The notes beneath the pieces are model-generated. The model did not search any database. It was not told the DNA's origin and was given only the letters and a program-made list of their open reading frames with translations. A stretch of 52,714 nt of DNA from the NCBI RefSeq assembly GCF_000466965.1, contig NZ_BATB01000016.1:1-52714 (forward strand), read 5' to 3'. Source of the DNA: Limimaricola cinnabarinus LL-001 (GTDB lineage Bacteria; Pseudomonadota; Alphaproteobacteria; Rhodobacterales; Rhodobacteraceae). Shown here piece after piece: positions 35,095-43,518 of the stretch; within the stretch, counting starts at the first letter, position 1; each line of letters opens with the position of its first letter. The position numbers and the translations under genes were made by a program.

Positions 35095-36699
35095 TTAGCC
35101 GATCGTGTCGAGCAGGCCGCGCAGCCACGTGTCGAGCCGGCCGCGCAACCCGTCGACCGCCATGGCATAGCTTTCGAGCGGGCCTTCGAGCGGCGGCAGC
35201 GCAGCGCCGATGCGCCCGGCATGGCCATAGATCAGCGCCAGACCCACTGCGATCAGCAGCACCGTGCCGAACCCCAGCCGGAACCCGCGACCGCGCTGCA
35301 CGTCGGTATTTTCGGTCGACCGGGGCGGACCGCTTCGCATCGCGGTGCTGCGCAGGCTGGAGTTGATCTCCTCGATGTCGGGCAGCAGGTCGCGCCGCGT
35401 CACCGCCCCGGTCGAGGCGGCGGCCATGCTTGCGCGCTCCCGCGCGGTCTCATGCGCGGTAACCGGAGCTGGGGGCGTGGGCGCCTCCGTCGTATCAGCG
35501 AGATCGCCGTGATTCTCGCGATCCTCGTCATCGAAAGCCCCATGCGCAACGTCACCCTGCAAAGGCAGGTCCGGGCGATGGGGGTCCGACACGCCGACCT
35601 CTTCCAGATCTTCGGCGGAGAGGCTGGCCATCAGGGTCGGATCGGCGAGATCCTCTTCCTCCTCGTTCGCCCGGTCGTCCTCGTCCCCCGCGTCTTCGTA
35701 CCCGTCTTCGTCGTCGAACTCGTGCTCATACCCGCGCTCGCGCGCAAAGCCGTGCTCGGAGTCCTCGTCATCCTCATCCGGCCCGCCCAGGGCTTCGCCT
35801 CGAACCACGACCGGCTCATCGCGGAGGCCGGGCTCCCCCTGCTCCGTCAAGTCGTCCGGGACAGGATCGGCCGGCGCGTCGCCCTCGCCGATGTCATCAT
35901 CCTTGTCCCCGACATCCGCACCTTCGGCGTCGCGCTCCTGCGCTTCGTCCGGGCGGGATGCGGCGGGCGTGGGATCGGGCAGGTCCTCGTGGGCGATTTG
36001 CGTCAGGTCGATCTCGTCGTCTTCCTCCCATAGATCGCGGCTGTCGATGCGCGATGGAACGGGGGCCGCAGACGCGCTTGCCGACAGGACCGCGGCAAAG
36101 TCGATCTCCTCTTCGTCCTCCGCCTCGTCGAAGGGGTCGAAGCGTGGCTCGGCCTCCGGGGGCGTCGCGTCGTCGGGGGCGTCAGACGCGCGCAGAGCCT
36201 CGGTGACCTCATCCAGATGCCGGTCGAAATTGTCCGGCGCGCCCTCCTTCGTCCCTTCGGCGATATGAGGAGCCTCGGCCTGCGGGTCATCCTCGTCATC
36301 TTCATCGGGCAGTTCCCCCGCCTCGCGAAGATCCCGCCCCGCTTCGGCCTCCATGACCGCCGCTGGATCGTCTTGTTCCGTATCGGTTTCTCGATCCGGT
36401 TCGAACGGCACGCTGGGCGCATCGGCAGCGGCTTCCGCGGATTCCGGCTCCGCGGCCCCTTCCCGGCGGCGCGCCGCGGCCTCGCGCTCGGCCTCGGCAC
36501 GCAGGATCTCGGCGATCTCCGGGGTGATCGTGCTGCGAGGCGAGGGTGCGGCGGCCCCGGTATCGGCCTCGCTCTCGGGCTGTGGTGTGGCGAGCCATGT
36601 GAGCCCGCAATTCGAGCACTGCACGTCGCGCCCCTCGGTCGGGACGGCGTCGCGGGCCACCTCGTACTGGGCTCCGCAATTCGGGCAGGTCAATCGCAT
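35095..36699 (-). CDS. MJ0042-type zinc-finger membrane protein with a long acidic linker
   Basis: A 534-residue protein. The N terminus is an MJ0042 zinc ribbon (MRLTCPNCGAQYEV, then VQCSNCGLTW; cysteines 5, 8, 28, 31). About 430 residues of low-complexity Asp/Glu-rich sequence follow, with many short DEDDED-like runs, then a basic patch and one transmembrane helix near 476-495 (LGFGTVLLIAVGLALIYG). About 40 residues would lie outside the cytoplasm. Start 36699 is chosen over ATGs 3 and 11 codons upstream because GAGGGG is well placed and the ribbon begins there. Function unknown; it is divergent from ftsEX. Confidence 0.87.
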   Translation of the reverse strand: MRLTCPNCGAQYEVARDAVPTEGRDVQCSNCGLTWLATPQPESEADTGAAAPSPRSTITPEIAEILRAEAEREAAARRREGAAEPESAEAAADAPSVPFEPDRETDTEQDDPAAVMEAEAGRDLREAGELPDEDDEDDPQAEAPHIAEGTKEGAPDNFDRHLDEVTEALRASDAPDDATPPEAEPRFDPFDEAEDEEEIDFAAVLSASASAAPVPSRIDSRDLWEEDDEIDLTQIAHEDLPDPTPAASRPDEAQERDAEGADVGDKDDDIGEGDAPADPVPDDLTEQGEPGLRDEPVVVRGEALGGPDEDDEDSEHGFARERGYEHEFDDEDGYEDAGDEDDRANEEEEDLADPTLMASLSAEDLEEVGVSDPHRPDLPLQGDVAHGAFDDEDRENHGDLADTTEAPTPPAPVTAHETARERASMAAASTGAVTRRDLLPDIEEINSSLRSTAMRSGPPRSTENTDVQRGRGFRLGFGTVLLIAVGLALIYGHAGRIGAALPPLEGPLESYAMAVDGLRGRLDTWLRGLLDTIG

Positions 36700-36865
36700 C
36701 CGTCTCATCCCCTCGCGCCCGGGCAGGGCCACTGCCGGGCCAACCTAGCGGCCCGCCGCCGTCGCGCCAAGAACGCGCGATGCGCAGGCGGCGCGGCTGA
36801 TGCAGCGCTGCAATTGCAACCCCGGCCCCGGTCGGGCAGAAGGGGGACGCAACAGGGGGCAGCAG

Positions 36866-37540
36866 GTGATCGAGCTTCGGGACGTGGCCTATAGTTATGG
36901 CGGCGGAGAGTTGTTCTCCGGCCTGTCGCTCTCGCTTGCGCCGGGGTCGTTCCACTTCCTCACCGGGCCCTCCGGCGCGGGCAAGACGACGCTCCTGAAG
37001 CTGTGCTACGGCGATCTGGTGCCCACCTCGGGCGAGGTCGCGCTGTGGGATGAGGCCACGACGGGCATGGCGCGCGACGCGCTGGCGCTCAACCGCCGCC
37101 GCATCGGCGTGGTGCATCAGGATTGTCAGTTCCTCGACCATCTTCCGTTGCGCGACAACGTGGCGCTGCCACTCACCGTCGCGGGACGCCACCACGAGGC
37201 CGAGGCCTACCTGCCCGATCTGCTCGGTTGGGTCGGGCTGACGCGCCATGCGAACCGCCGTCCGCCCGAGCTTTCAGGCGGCGAGCGGCAGCGCGCGGCG
37301 CTGGCGCGGGCCGTGATCATGTCGCCCGAGGTGATCATCGCCGACGAGCCCACCGGCAACATCGACTGGGAGATGTCGCAACGCCTGCTGGCGCTTCTGG
37401 TCGAACTCAATCGCATGGGCAAGGCGGTGCTGGTCGCCACGCATGACATGAACCTGATCCGCGCCGCCAAGGCGCAGGTCGCGGTGCGCACGCTCAGGCT
37501 CAAGGATCGCCAGCTTCTCGCTGCGGGGGCCGAACTGTGA
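36866..37540 (+). CDS. ftsE: Cell-division ATP-binding protein FtsE
   Basis: ATPase of the FtsEX complex, which activates periplasmic murein hydrolases at the division site. The 224-residue ABC domain has Walker A GPSGAGKTT (34-42), Q-loop VHQDCQFLDHLPLRDNV, the signature LSGGERQRAALARA, Walker B VIIADEPTGNID and the H-loop ATHD. GTG at 36866 is chosen, with a GGGGG site seven bases upstream; an in-frame ATG at 36800 adds 22 non-family residues. It overlaps ftsX by four bases (GTGA). Confidence 0.95.
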   Translation: MIELRDVAYSYGGGELFSGLSLSLAPGSFHFLTGPSGAGKTTLLKLCYGDLVPTSGEVALWDEATTGMARDALALNRRRIGVVHQDCQFLDHLPLRDNVALPLTVAGRHHEAEAYLPDLLGWVGLTRHANRRPPELSGGERQRAALARAVIMSPEVIIADEPTGNIDWEMSQRLLALLVELNRMGKAVLVATHDMNLIRAAKAQVAVRTLRLKDRQLLAAGAEL

Positions 37541-38445
37541 AGCGCGCGTTCTGGACCGCGCTGTCGTTTCTGGCAGGTGACGTGCAGGCCGATCGCAGCG
37601 TACCGCCCACCGGTTTCACCGCGCGGCTGACGCTGTTCACCGCCGCCGCCATGGCGCTGCTGGCGGTCTTCGCGCTGTCGCTGTCTCTGGCGAGCGCGCG
37701 GCTCGCCGCGCGCTGGTCCGACGATCTGGCGCAAAGCTCGACGCTCAGGATCTCGGCCCCGGCCGAACAGATGGCCGCGCAGACCGCCGCGGCGCTCGAG
37801 GTGCTGCGCACCACGCCGGGCATCGCCTCGGCCCGGGCACTCACCCAGGAAGAGGAACAGGCCTTGCTCACCCCATGGTTCGGACCGGACCTGCCGCTCG
37901 GCGCGCTGCCGATCCCCCAGCTGATCGAGATCAACGAACAGGGCGGCGGCTATGACGCCACCGGGCTGCGCGCCCGGCTGCAGGCCGAGGTGCCAGGCGC
38001 CGTGCTCGACGATCATACCCGCTGGCGCGAACCGCTTGTCGCCGCCGCCGGCAAGCTGCGGGGCCTCGGGGCGCTCGCGATCATGCTGATCGGCGCCTCG
38101 ACGGCGGCGATGATCACGCTGGCGGCGCAATCGGCGCTCTCGGCCAACGCGCAGGTGATCCGGGTTCTGCGGCTGGTCGGCGCGCGCGACAGCTACATCG
38201 CACGCGCCTTCGTGCGTCGCTTCACCCTGCGCGCCCTGTCGGGTGCGGCGGTGGGCACGCTTCTGGGTGCAGTGCTGGTGGCACTGCTTCCCGGCGGCGC
38301 GCAAGGCGGCGACAGCTTCCTGACCGGCATCGGTTTTTCGGGGGGCGACTGGCTCTGGCTCGTGCTGATCCCGCCGCTGACCGCCGCCGTGGCCTTCGCC
38401 GCCACGCGCGGTGCCGCCCGCCGCATGCTGGAGCGTCAGTCATGA
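37537..38445 (+). CDS. ftsX: Cell-division permease FtsX
   Basis: Membrane partner of FtsE. The 302 residues show a cytoplasmic N terminus, TM1 (about 28-50, LTLFTAAAMALLAVFALSLSLAS), a periplasmic domain of about 120 residues that would bind a murein-hydrolase activator, and three C-terminal helices of the FtsX fold with LRLVGARDSYIARAFVRRFTLRA between them. It starts with GTG. The stop overlaps the plsC start (ATGA). Confidence 0.94.
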   Translation: MKRAFWTALSFLAGDVQADRSVPPTGFTARLTLFTAAAMALLAVFALSLSLASARLAARWSDDLAQSSTLRISAPAEQMAAQTAAALEVLRTTPGIASARALTQEEEQALLTPWFGPDLPLGALPIPQLIEINEQGGGYDATGLRARLQAEVPGAVLDDHTRWREPLVAAAGKLRGLGALAIMLIGASTAAMITLAAQSALSANAQVIRVLRLVGARDSYIARAFVRRFTLRALSGAAVGTLLGAVLVALLPGGAQGGDSFLTGIGFSGGDWLWLVLIPPLTAAVAFAATRGAARRMLERQS

Positions 38446-39194
38446 GCGGGCTGGCTTATGGCTGGCGCTGGCTGCGCAGCCTGCTGTTCAACGGCCTGAT
38501 CTATGCCGCGATGCTGCCGATCGGGCTGGCCTATACCCCTTGGGCGATCCGGAGCCGCGACGGCGCGGTGGCGGCGGCGCATCTGTGGTGCCGTTTCGTC
38601 GTCTGGCTGGCGCGGGTGCTCGTCGGGCTGCGCTGCGAGGTGCGCGGCACGCCGCCCACGGGCGAGGTGATGATCGCCGCGAAACATCAGAGCTTTCTCG
38701 ACATCATCCTGATCTACGGCGCGGTGCCGCGCGGGCGCTTCATCATGAAGAAGGAGCTGGTCTACACGCCGGTGCTGGGCCAGATTGCGCTGCGCATGGG
38801 CTGCGTGCCGGTCGACCGGGGCCGCCGTGGCGCCGCGATGAAGCAGATGATGGCCGAGGTGCGCGCGGGCCGCGCCGATCCGGGCCAGCTCATCATCTAC
38901 CCGCAGGGCACCCGCGTGCTGCCGGGGGTCGACGCGCCCTACAAGACGGGCACCGCCGCCATCTACCGCGAGCTGGGCCAGCCCTGCGTACCGGTGGCCT
39001 GCAATGTCGGCCTGTTCTGGCCCCGGCGCGGTGTGCTGCGCCGCCCCGGCACCGCCATCATCGAGTTCCTGCCCGAGATCCCGCCGGGACTGCCGCCCTC
39101 CGCATTCATGAAGCAGCTCGAGGCCGTGATCGAGCCGCGCTCGAACGCGCTCATGGCCGAGGCCGGGTTTCCCCTCTCGGTGAAGGAGGCATGA
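38442..39194 (+). CDS. plsC: 1-acyl-sn-glycerol-3-phosphate acyltransferase
   Basis: Converts lysophosphatidic acid to phosphatidic acid at the inner membrane. The 250-residue protein has an N-terminal hydrophobic anchor, the catalytic H-x4-D motif in AAKHQSFLDI, the GRFIMKKEL block, GCVPVDRGRRG and the substrate motif YPQGTRVLPG (in place of FPEGTR). It is coupled at both ends (overlap with ftsX and with the flavoprotein gene), so division and phospholipid synthesis genes share a transcript. Confidence 0.95.
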   Translation: MSGLAYGWRWLRSLLFNGLIYAAMLPIGLAYTPWAIRSRDGAVAAAHLWCRFVVWLARVLVGLRCEVRGTPPTGEVMIAAKHQSFLDIILIYGAVPRGRFIMKKELVYTPVLGQIALRMGCVPVDRGRRGAAMKQMMAEVRAGRADPGQLIIYPQGTRVLPGVDAPYKTGTAAIYRELGQPCVPVACNVGLFWPRRGVLRRPGTAIIEFLPEIPPGLPPSAFMKQLEAVIEPRSNALMAEAGFPLSVKEA

Positions 39195-39799
39195 TGCGCA
39201 TCGTCGAAAGCATCGAGGCACTCGAAGCCCTTTACGAGCGCAAGCCCTCGGGGGCCGCCCTCGACAAGGTGACCGACCGGCTGACACCGGGCCAGTCGGC
39301 ATGGATCGCCGCGTCGCGGTTCTGCATCCTCAGCACCGTGGGCCCCGAAGGCACCGACGCCAGCCCGCGCGGCGACGACGGCCCGGTGGTGCAGATCATG
39401 GACAGCCAGACGCTGCTGCTGCCCGACTGGCGCGGCAACAACCGTATGGATTCGCTGCGCAACATCATCCGCGACGGCCGGGTAAGCCTGATGTTCCTCG
39501 TCCCCGGCGCCACCAGCGTCATGCGCGTCAATGGCCGCGCCGTGCTAAGCTGCGACGACGCGATCACCGGGCGCTTTGCCCAAGGCGACACGCATCCGCG
39601 TTCGGTGATCGTGGTGACGGTGAACGAGGTCTATCCGCAATGCGCCCGCGCGGTGCTGCGCGCGGGTCTGTGGACCCGCGGCGACGAGAGCGGCGCGCTG
39701 CCCAGCGTCGGCGAGCTGGTGGCCGAGGCCAAGGCGGGGTTCGACGGCGCGGCCTATGACACCGAGTGGCCGGAGCGGGCGAAGACGACCATGTGGTAA
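39191..39799 (+). CDS. Pyridoxamine 5'-phosphate oxidase-like FMN flavoprotein (MSMEG_1061 type)
   Basis: A 202-residue split-barrel flavoprotein. Typical segments are SRFCILSTVGPEGTDASPRGDDGPVVQIMD, LLLPDWRGNNRMDSLRNII and SLMFLVPGATSVMRVNGRA, which follow the F420/FMN-binding PPOX-type pattern. The exact reaction is unknown; it is not the vitamin B6 enzyme PdxH. ATG at 39191 overlaps the plsC stop; an open frame running back to 38411 is an out-of-frame shadow of plsC. Confidence 0.9.
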   Translation: MMRIVESIEALEALYERKPSGAALDKVTDRLTPGQSAWIAASRFCILSTVGPEGTDASPRGDDGPVVQIMDSQTLLLPDWRGNNRMDSLRNIIRDGRVSLMFLVPGATSVMRVNGRAVLSCDDAITGRFAQGDTHPRSVIVVTVNEVYPQCARAVLRAGLWTRGDESGALPSVGELVAEAKAGFDGAAYDTEWPERAKTTMW

Positions 39800-39822
39800 G
39801 GCCCGGCGTTCCGGCCGGGCCT
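39799..39822. terminator. Convergent terminator hairpin before accA
   Basis: The GGCCCGGC/GCCGGGCC inverted repeat (with AGG...CCT flanks, 5-7 base loop) begins at the flavoprotein stop codon. It serves the ftsE operon on the plus strand and could also stop the accA transcript from the other side. There is no strong T-run. Confidence 0.6.
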
Positions 39823-39850
39823 CGGGCGTTCTTGCGCTAGGCGGCGTGCC

Positions 39851-40813
39851 TCAGGCCGCCAGCCCCTTGGAGCCGAGATCGAGGTATTTCTTGCGGCGGT
39901 CGGCGCGGATCGCCTTGCCGTCCATGCCCTTGAGCTCATCGAGCATCTTGCCGATCTCGCGGCCCACGGCGTCGATCGCCGAGTCCACGTCGCGATGCGC
40001 GCCGCCCAGCGGCTCGGCGACGATCCGGTCGCAGACGCCCAGCTCCTTGAGCTCCTGCGCGGTCAGGCGCAGCGCCTCGGCGGCCTCGCGCATCTTCTCG
40101 GCGTCCTTCCACAGGATCGAGGCGCAGCCCTCGGGCGAGATCACCGAGTAGATCGAATGCTCCAGCATCGCCACGCGGTTGGCCGTGGCGAAGGCCACCG
40201 CGCCACCAGAGCCGCCCTCGCCGATGATCACGGAGACCAGCGGCACCTCGAGTTGCAGGCATTTCTCGGTCGAGCGTGCGATCGCCTCGGACTGGCCGCG
40301 CTCCTCGGCACCCTTGCCGGGATAGGCGCCGGGCGTGTCCACGAGCGTCACCACCGGCAGGCCGAAGCGATGCGCGAGGTCCATCAGGCGGATCGCCTTG
40401 CGATAGCCCTCGGGGCGGGCCATGCCGAAATTGCGCTCGATCCGGCTCTTGGTGTCATGACCCTTCTCGTGGCCGATCACCACCACCGGGCGGCCGTCGA
40501 GGCGCGCCAGACCGCCCATCACCGAATGATCGTCGGCAAAGTTGCGATCGCCCGCGAGCGGCGTGTACTCGGTGAAGAGGCGCTCGATGTAATCCTTGCA
40601 ATGCGGCCGCTCGGGATGGCGCGCGACCTGGCATTTCCGCCAGGGCGTCAGGTTGCCATAAAGCTGGACCAGCATGTCGTGGCCCTTGCGGTCGAGCGCC
40701 GCGGCCTCCTTCTCGACATCCATCTCGGGGCTGCGCCGCGCCAGAGCCCGCAGTTCCTCGGCCTGGCCCTCGATCTCGGCGAGCGGCTTTTCGAATTCGA
40801 GATAGATGGTCAT
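39851..40813 (-). CDS. accA: Acetyl-CoA carboxylase carboxyltransferase subunit alpha
   Basis: Transfers the carboxyl group from carboxybiotin to acetyl-CoA to form malonyl-CoA for fatty-acid synthesis, as an alpha2beta2 complex with AccD. The 320-residue length is normal. Signatures are [69 protein letters not shown] and [15 protein letters not shown] at 40813; the upstream in-frame extension lies in the 128-base divergent gap and has no family match. Confidence 0.98.
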   Translation of the reverse strand: MTIYLEFEKPLAEIEGQAEELRALARRSPEMDVEKEAAALDRKGHDMLVQLYGNLTPWRKCQVARHPERPHCKDYIERLFTEYTPLAGDRNFADDHSVMGGLARLDGRPVVVIGHEKGHDTKSRIERNFGMARPEGYRKAIRLMDLAHRFGLPVVTLVDTPGAYPGKGAEERGQSEAIARSTEKCLQLEVPLVSVIIGEGGSGGAVAFATANRVAMLEHSIYSVISPEGCASILWKDAEKMREAAEALRLTAQELKELGVCDRIVAEPLGGAHRDVDSAIDAVGREIGKMLDELKGMDGKAIRADRRKKYLDLGSKGLAA

Positions 40814-40941
40814 GCGAAGGCCCCTGCGGTTGCGCGTCGGTGCGTATATGACGCGTCGGGAGGCCCCGTGCAACTCGCCGCCGCTTGACGCGGGGCGCGG
40901 GCGTGCCACCCTACGGCTTCCGCCCAGAGGAAAGGACTGTC

Positions 40942-41457
40942 ATGGCCGACGACATCATCGCCACCGCCGCCGAGGCGCTGGAGGCCGAGGCCCTGCCCCG
41001 GCTGCGCGAGGTCCATGCGGGCGAAGGCGCGCAGACCGACGCGCAGGTGCTGCCGCCCGCGCTGCGCAAACCCGCGCAGGGCAAGAGCCCGGCGCGCTGG
41101 GCCTATGAGCGGCTGATCCACTACATCAAGCGCTTCGAGGACGGGCTTGCGCCGGGCGAGGAGGTCGCGATGGCGATGACCGGCGGGCATTCGGGCGTGC
41201 TGCGCATTCAGGGCATGGGCTATTTCGATCCCGACATCGTGACCTTCTATGGCACTGACCCAAGCGGGGCCAAGACGCAGCTGATCCAGCACGTCACCCA
41301 GCTTTCGGTGATCTTGCGCGCCCTGCCCCGGCCGCGCCCCGAAACGCCGCCCGAACGCATCGGCTTCCAGCTTGCGCGGGAGCTGGAGGAGGACGAAATC
41401 GAGAGCGGGGAGGAGATGACGCCACAGGGACCCGATGCCGCGCCCGAGACATCGTGA
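40942..41457 (+). CDS. DUF6173 family protein
   Basis: A 171-residue soluble protein with the DUF6173 pattern: KSPARWAYERLIHYIKRFEDGLAPGEEVAMAMTGG, then VLRIQGMGYFDPDIVTFYGTD, and QLIQHVTQLSVILRAL with RIGFQLAREL. Ends are acidic and low complexity. The repeated role of GY/FDPDIVTFYG suggests a small beta barrel or LSm-like fold (inference). Function unknown. Followed by the oxidase subunit IV gene after 58 bases. Confidence 0.85.
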   Translation: MADDIIATAAEALEAEALPRLREVHAGEGAQTDAQVLPPALRKPAQGKSPARWAYERLIHYIKRFEDGLAPGEEVAMAMTGGHSGVLRIQGMGYFDPDIVTFYGTDPSGAKTQLIQHVTQLSVILRALPRPRPETPPERIGFQLARELEEDEIESGEEMTPQGPDAAPETS

Positions 41458-41515
41458 CAAGGGGCGGGATTCGGGCTAACTCCCGGCCCGATACGCCAGA
41501 TGCGAGGAGCCCCAG

Positions 41516-41662
41516 ATGGCCGACGATCAGCACCACCATGTTCCCGGAACCATGGACATCACCGATCAGGAAAGAACCTATGAGGGCTTCGTCAAGTTGA
41601 CGATCCGCGCGGTGATCGCGATCATCGTCGCCCTGATCCTGCTCGCTCTGGTCAACGCCTGA
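41516..41662 (+). CDS. aa3-type cytochrome c oxidase subunit IV
   Basis: A 48-residue single-helix protein, MADDQHHHVPGTMDITDQERTY then GFVKLTIRAVIAIIVALILLALVNA. The DITDQERTYEGF motif followed by one transmembrane helix is the hallmark of the small bacterial aa3 oxidase subunit IV (as in Paracoccus and Rhodobacter). It attaches to the oxidase core in the inner membrane; it is not essential for activity in Paracoccus. GAGGAG-type site precedes it. The core cox genes are elsewhere. Confidence 0.9.
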   Translation: MADDQHHHVPGTMDITDQERTYEGFVKLTIRAVIAIIVALILLALVNA

Positions 41663-41666
41663 TCAT

Positions 41667-42277
41667 ATGCAGCGGCGCGCGTTTCTCATGGCCGCGCCGC
41701 TGGCGCTGGCAGGCTGCGGCAGCGGCGAAGCTGTCTGGGCGCCGGAAGCCGACGTGCTTCGGGCCCGCTATCGGCATGAAGGTCCGCCTGCCCTCACGCT
41801 GTTCACGGTCAACAACCTCGGCACCGGCAACGGCGCGCATACCGCGCTGTTGATCAATGCCAGCCAAAGGGTGCTGTTCGATCCGGCCGGAAGCTATGCC
41901 CACCCGTCGATCCCCGAGCGCAACGACGTGCTGTTCGGGATGACCCCGCAGGTGGTGGCGAGCTACGTCTCCTATCACTCGCGCGCCTCCTACGTGACGG
42001 TTGAGCAATATCTCGAAGTGCGCGCCGCCACCGCCGAGACGGCGCTGCGGCTGGCACTGGCGGCGGGCCCCACGGCGCAGGCCTACTGCACCCGCGCCAC
42101 CTCGCGGCTTCTGGGGCAGCTGCCCGGCTTCGAGGCCTCGGGACGACATGGTTTCCCGACAAGCTGATGGCCCGGTTCGGCACGCTGCCCGGCGTGGTGA
42201 CGACAGAGCACAATGAGAACGACAGCGACAGCCTGCGCGACGCCAGCCGCGCCGTTGCGCGTCAACTGGAAGGCTGA
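41667..42277 (+). CDS. Lipoprotein with possible permuted papain-like (NlpC/P60, LRAT-like) fold (one frameshift)
   Basis: A protein of about 203 residues that starts four bases after the oxidase subunit. A twin-Arg-containing signal (MQRRAFLMAAPLALAGC) gives a lipobox LAGC, with the lipid cysteine at 17. The mature part has GNGAHTALLINASQRVLFDPAGS with H58, and YCTRATSRLL with C141. An His in a strand followed later by a Cys at a helix start is the order of circularly permuted papain-like (YiiX/LRAT) proteins, so a peptidase or amidase role is possible (inference). A break near 42136-42142 separates the last 45 residues (TTWFPDKLMARFGTLPG...), which end at 42277. Confidence 0.75.
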
Positions 42278-42334
42278 GGCCCTGCCGCGACGGCGGGCGC
42301 CATGCGAGACCCGAACCCGGCGGGAGCCGAACCG

Positions 42335-42937
42335 ATGCCCGATCCCTTCGATGCGCCACCGGGGATGATCCTCGCGGGCGGGCTGTCGCGCCGGATGGGC
42401 GGCGGCGACAAGGGCCTTGTGCCCTTCGCGGGCCGGCCGCTTCTTTCGCATGTCATCGACCGGATGGCGCCGCAGCTTCCTGCCATCGCGCTCAACGCCA
42501 ATGGCGATCCGGCCCGATTCGCGCGGTTCGGCATCGAGGTCGTGCCGGACCCGGTGCCGGGCCACCCCGGTCCGCTGGCCGGGGTGCTGGCGGCGATGGG
42601 CTGGGCCGAAGCGGGCGGCGCGCCTTGGGTGATCACCGTGCCCGGCGACACGCCTTGGCTGCCGGGCGATCTCGTGCCGAGACTGATCCTCGCGGGCGAG
42701 GCCACGGAGGGCTTCGCCGTGGCCGCCTCCGGTGGTCGGCTGCATCCGGTCTGCGGGCTCTGGCCGGTACGGCTGCGCGCAACGCTCGCTACCGATCTTG
42801 CGGCCGGGGCGCGGCGGATCGGCGACTGGGCGCTGTCGCAAGGTGCGGCGCGGGCAGAATTTCCGGCCGGGTCTCCTGACCCCTTCGCCAATCTCAATAC
42901 TCCCGCCGATTTCGATCCGCCCGGAGCGGTGGGGTGA
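42335..42937 (+). CDS. mobA: Molybdenum cofactor guanylyltransferase
   Basis: Attaches GMP to molybdopterin to form the MGD cofactor. The 200-residue protein has the nucleotide-binding start MILAGGLSRRMGGGDKGLVPFAGRPLL, VVPDPVPGHPGPLAGVLAAM, VPGDTPWLPGDLV and the C-terminal FANLNTPADF. Start 42335 has a GGGAG site eight bases upstream; ATG 42302 and 42365 are alternatives. Its stop overlaps the GTG of the acetyltransferase gene. Confidence 0.93.
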   Translation: MPDPFDAPPGMILAGGLSRRMGGGDKGLVPFAGRPLLSHVIDRMAPQLPAIALNANGDPARFARFGIEVVPDPVPGHPGPLAGVLAAMGWAEAGGAPWVITVPGDTPWLPGDLVPRLILAGEATEGFAVAASGGRLHPVCGLWPVRLRATLATDLAAGARRIGDWALSQGAARAEFPAGSPDPFANLNTPADFDPPGAVG

Positions 42938-43514
42938 AGATCTCCCATGGCTTCTCGGAGAGCGAACGCGCGCAGATCGCGGCGCTCTACTGGGAAGCGT
43001 TCGGAGCCAAACTCGGTCGGGTTCTTGGGCCGCGCCCCCACGCGCAGCGCTTCATCGCGGCCGCTCTCGATCCGGCCCATGCACTTTGCGCGCGCGCGCC
43101 GATGGCACGCTGCTCGGGGTGGCCGGGTTCAAGACCGCGCGCGGGGCGCTGGTCCTGGGCGGGCGGCGTGAGATGCGCGCGGCCTACGGCATTTTGGGCG
43201 CGGCGTGGCGCGGCGGGCTGCTGGCGCTGCTCGACAGTGACGTGGACAACCGCCGCTTTCTTATCGACGGGATCTTCGTGGCACCCGAAGCGCGCGGGCG
43301 CGGCGTCGGCTCGCGGCTGATCGAGGCGCTGGCGCAGGAGGCACGTTCCGGCGGCTACCGCGAGATCCGGCTGGAGGTGATCGACGAGAACCTGCGCGCC
43401 CGCGCGCTCTACGAGCGGCGCGGCTTTCGTGCCGTGGGCCGTCGGCCGCTCGGGGTGCTGCGCATCGTCTTCGGGTTTCGCGCGGCGACGACGATGATCC
43501 GTCGCCTCGGCTGA
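42934..43514 (+). CDS. GNAT family N-acetyltransferase (one frameshift)
   Basis: An acetyl-CoA-dependent acetyltransferase of about 193 residues. The start GTG overlaps the mobA stop (GTGA). The N-terminal part (SHGFSESERAQIAALYWEAFGAKLGRVL) meets a break at about 43087-43100 inside a GCGCGCGCG run. The rest (DGTLLGVAGFKTARGALVLGG, then the acetyl-CoA loop GIFVAPEARGRGVGSRLIEAL and EVIDENLRARALYERRGF) is in the next frame to the stop at 43514. The acceptor is unknown. Confidence 0.88.
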
Positions 43515-43518
43515 TCCT

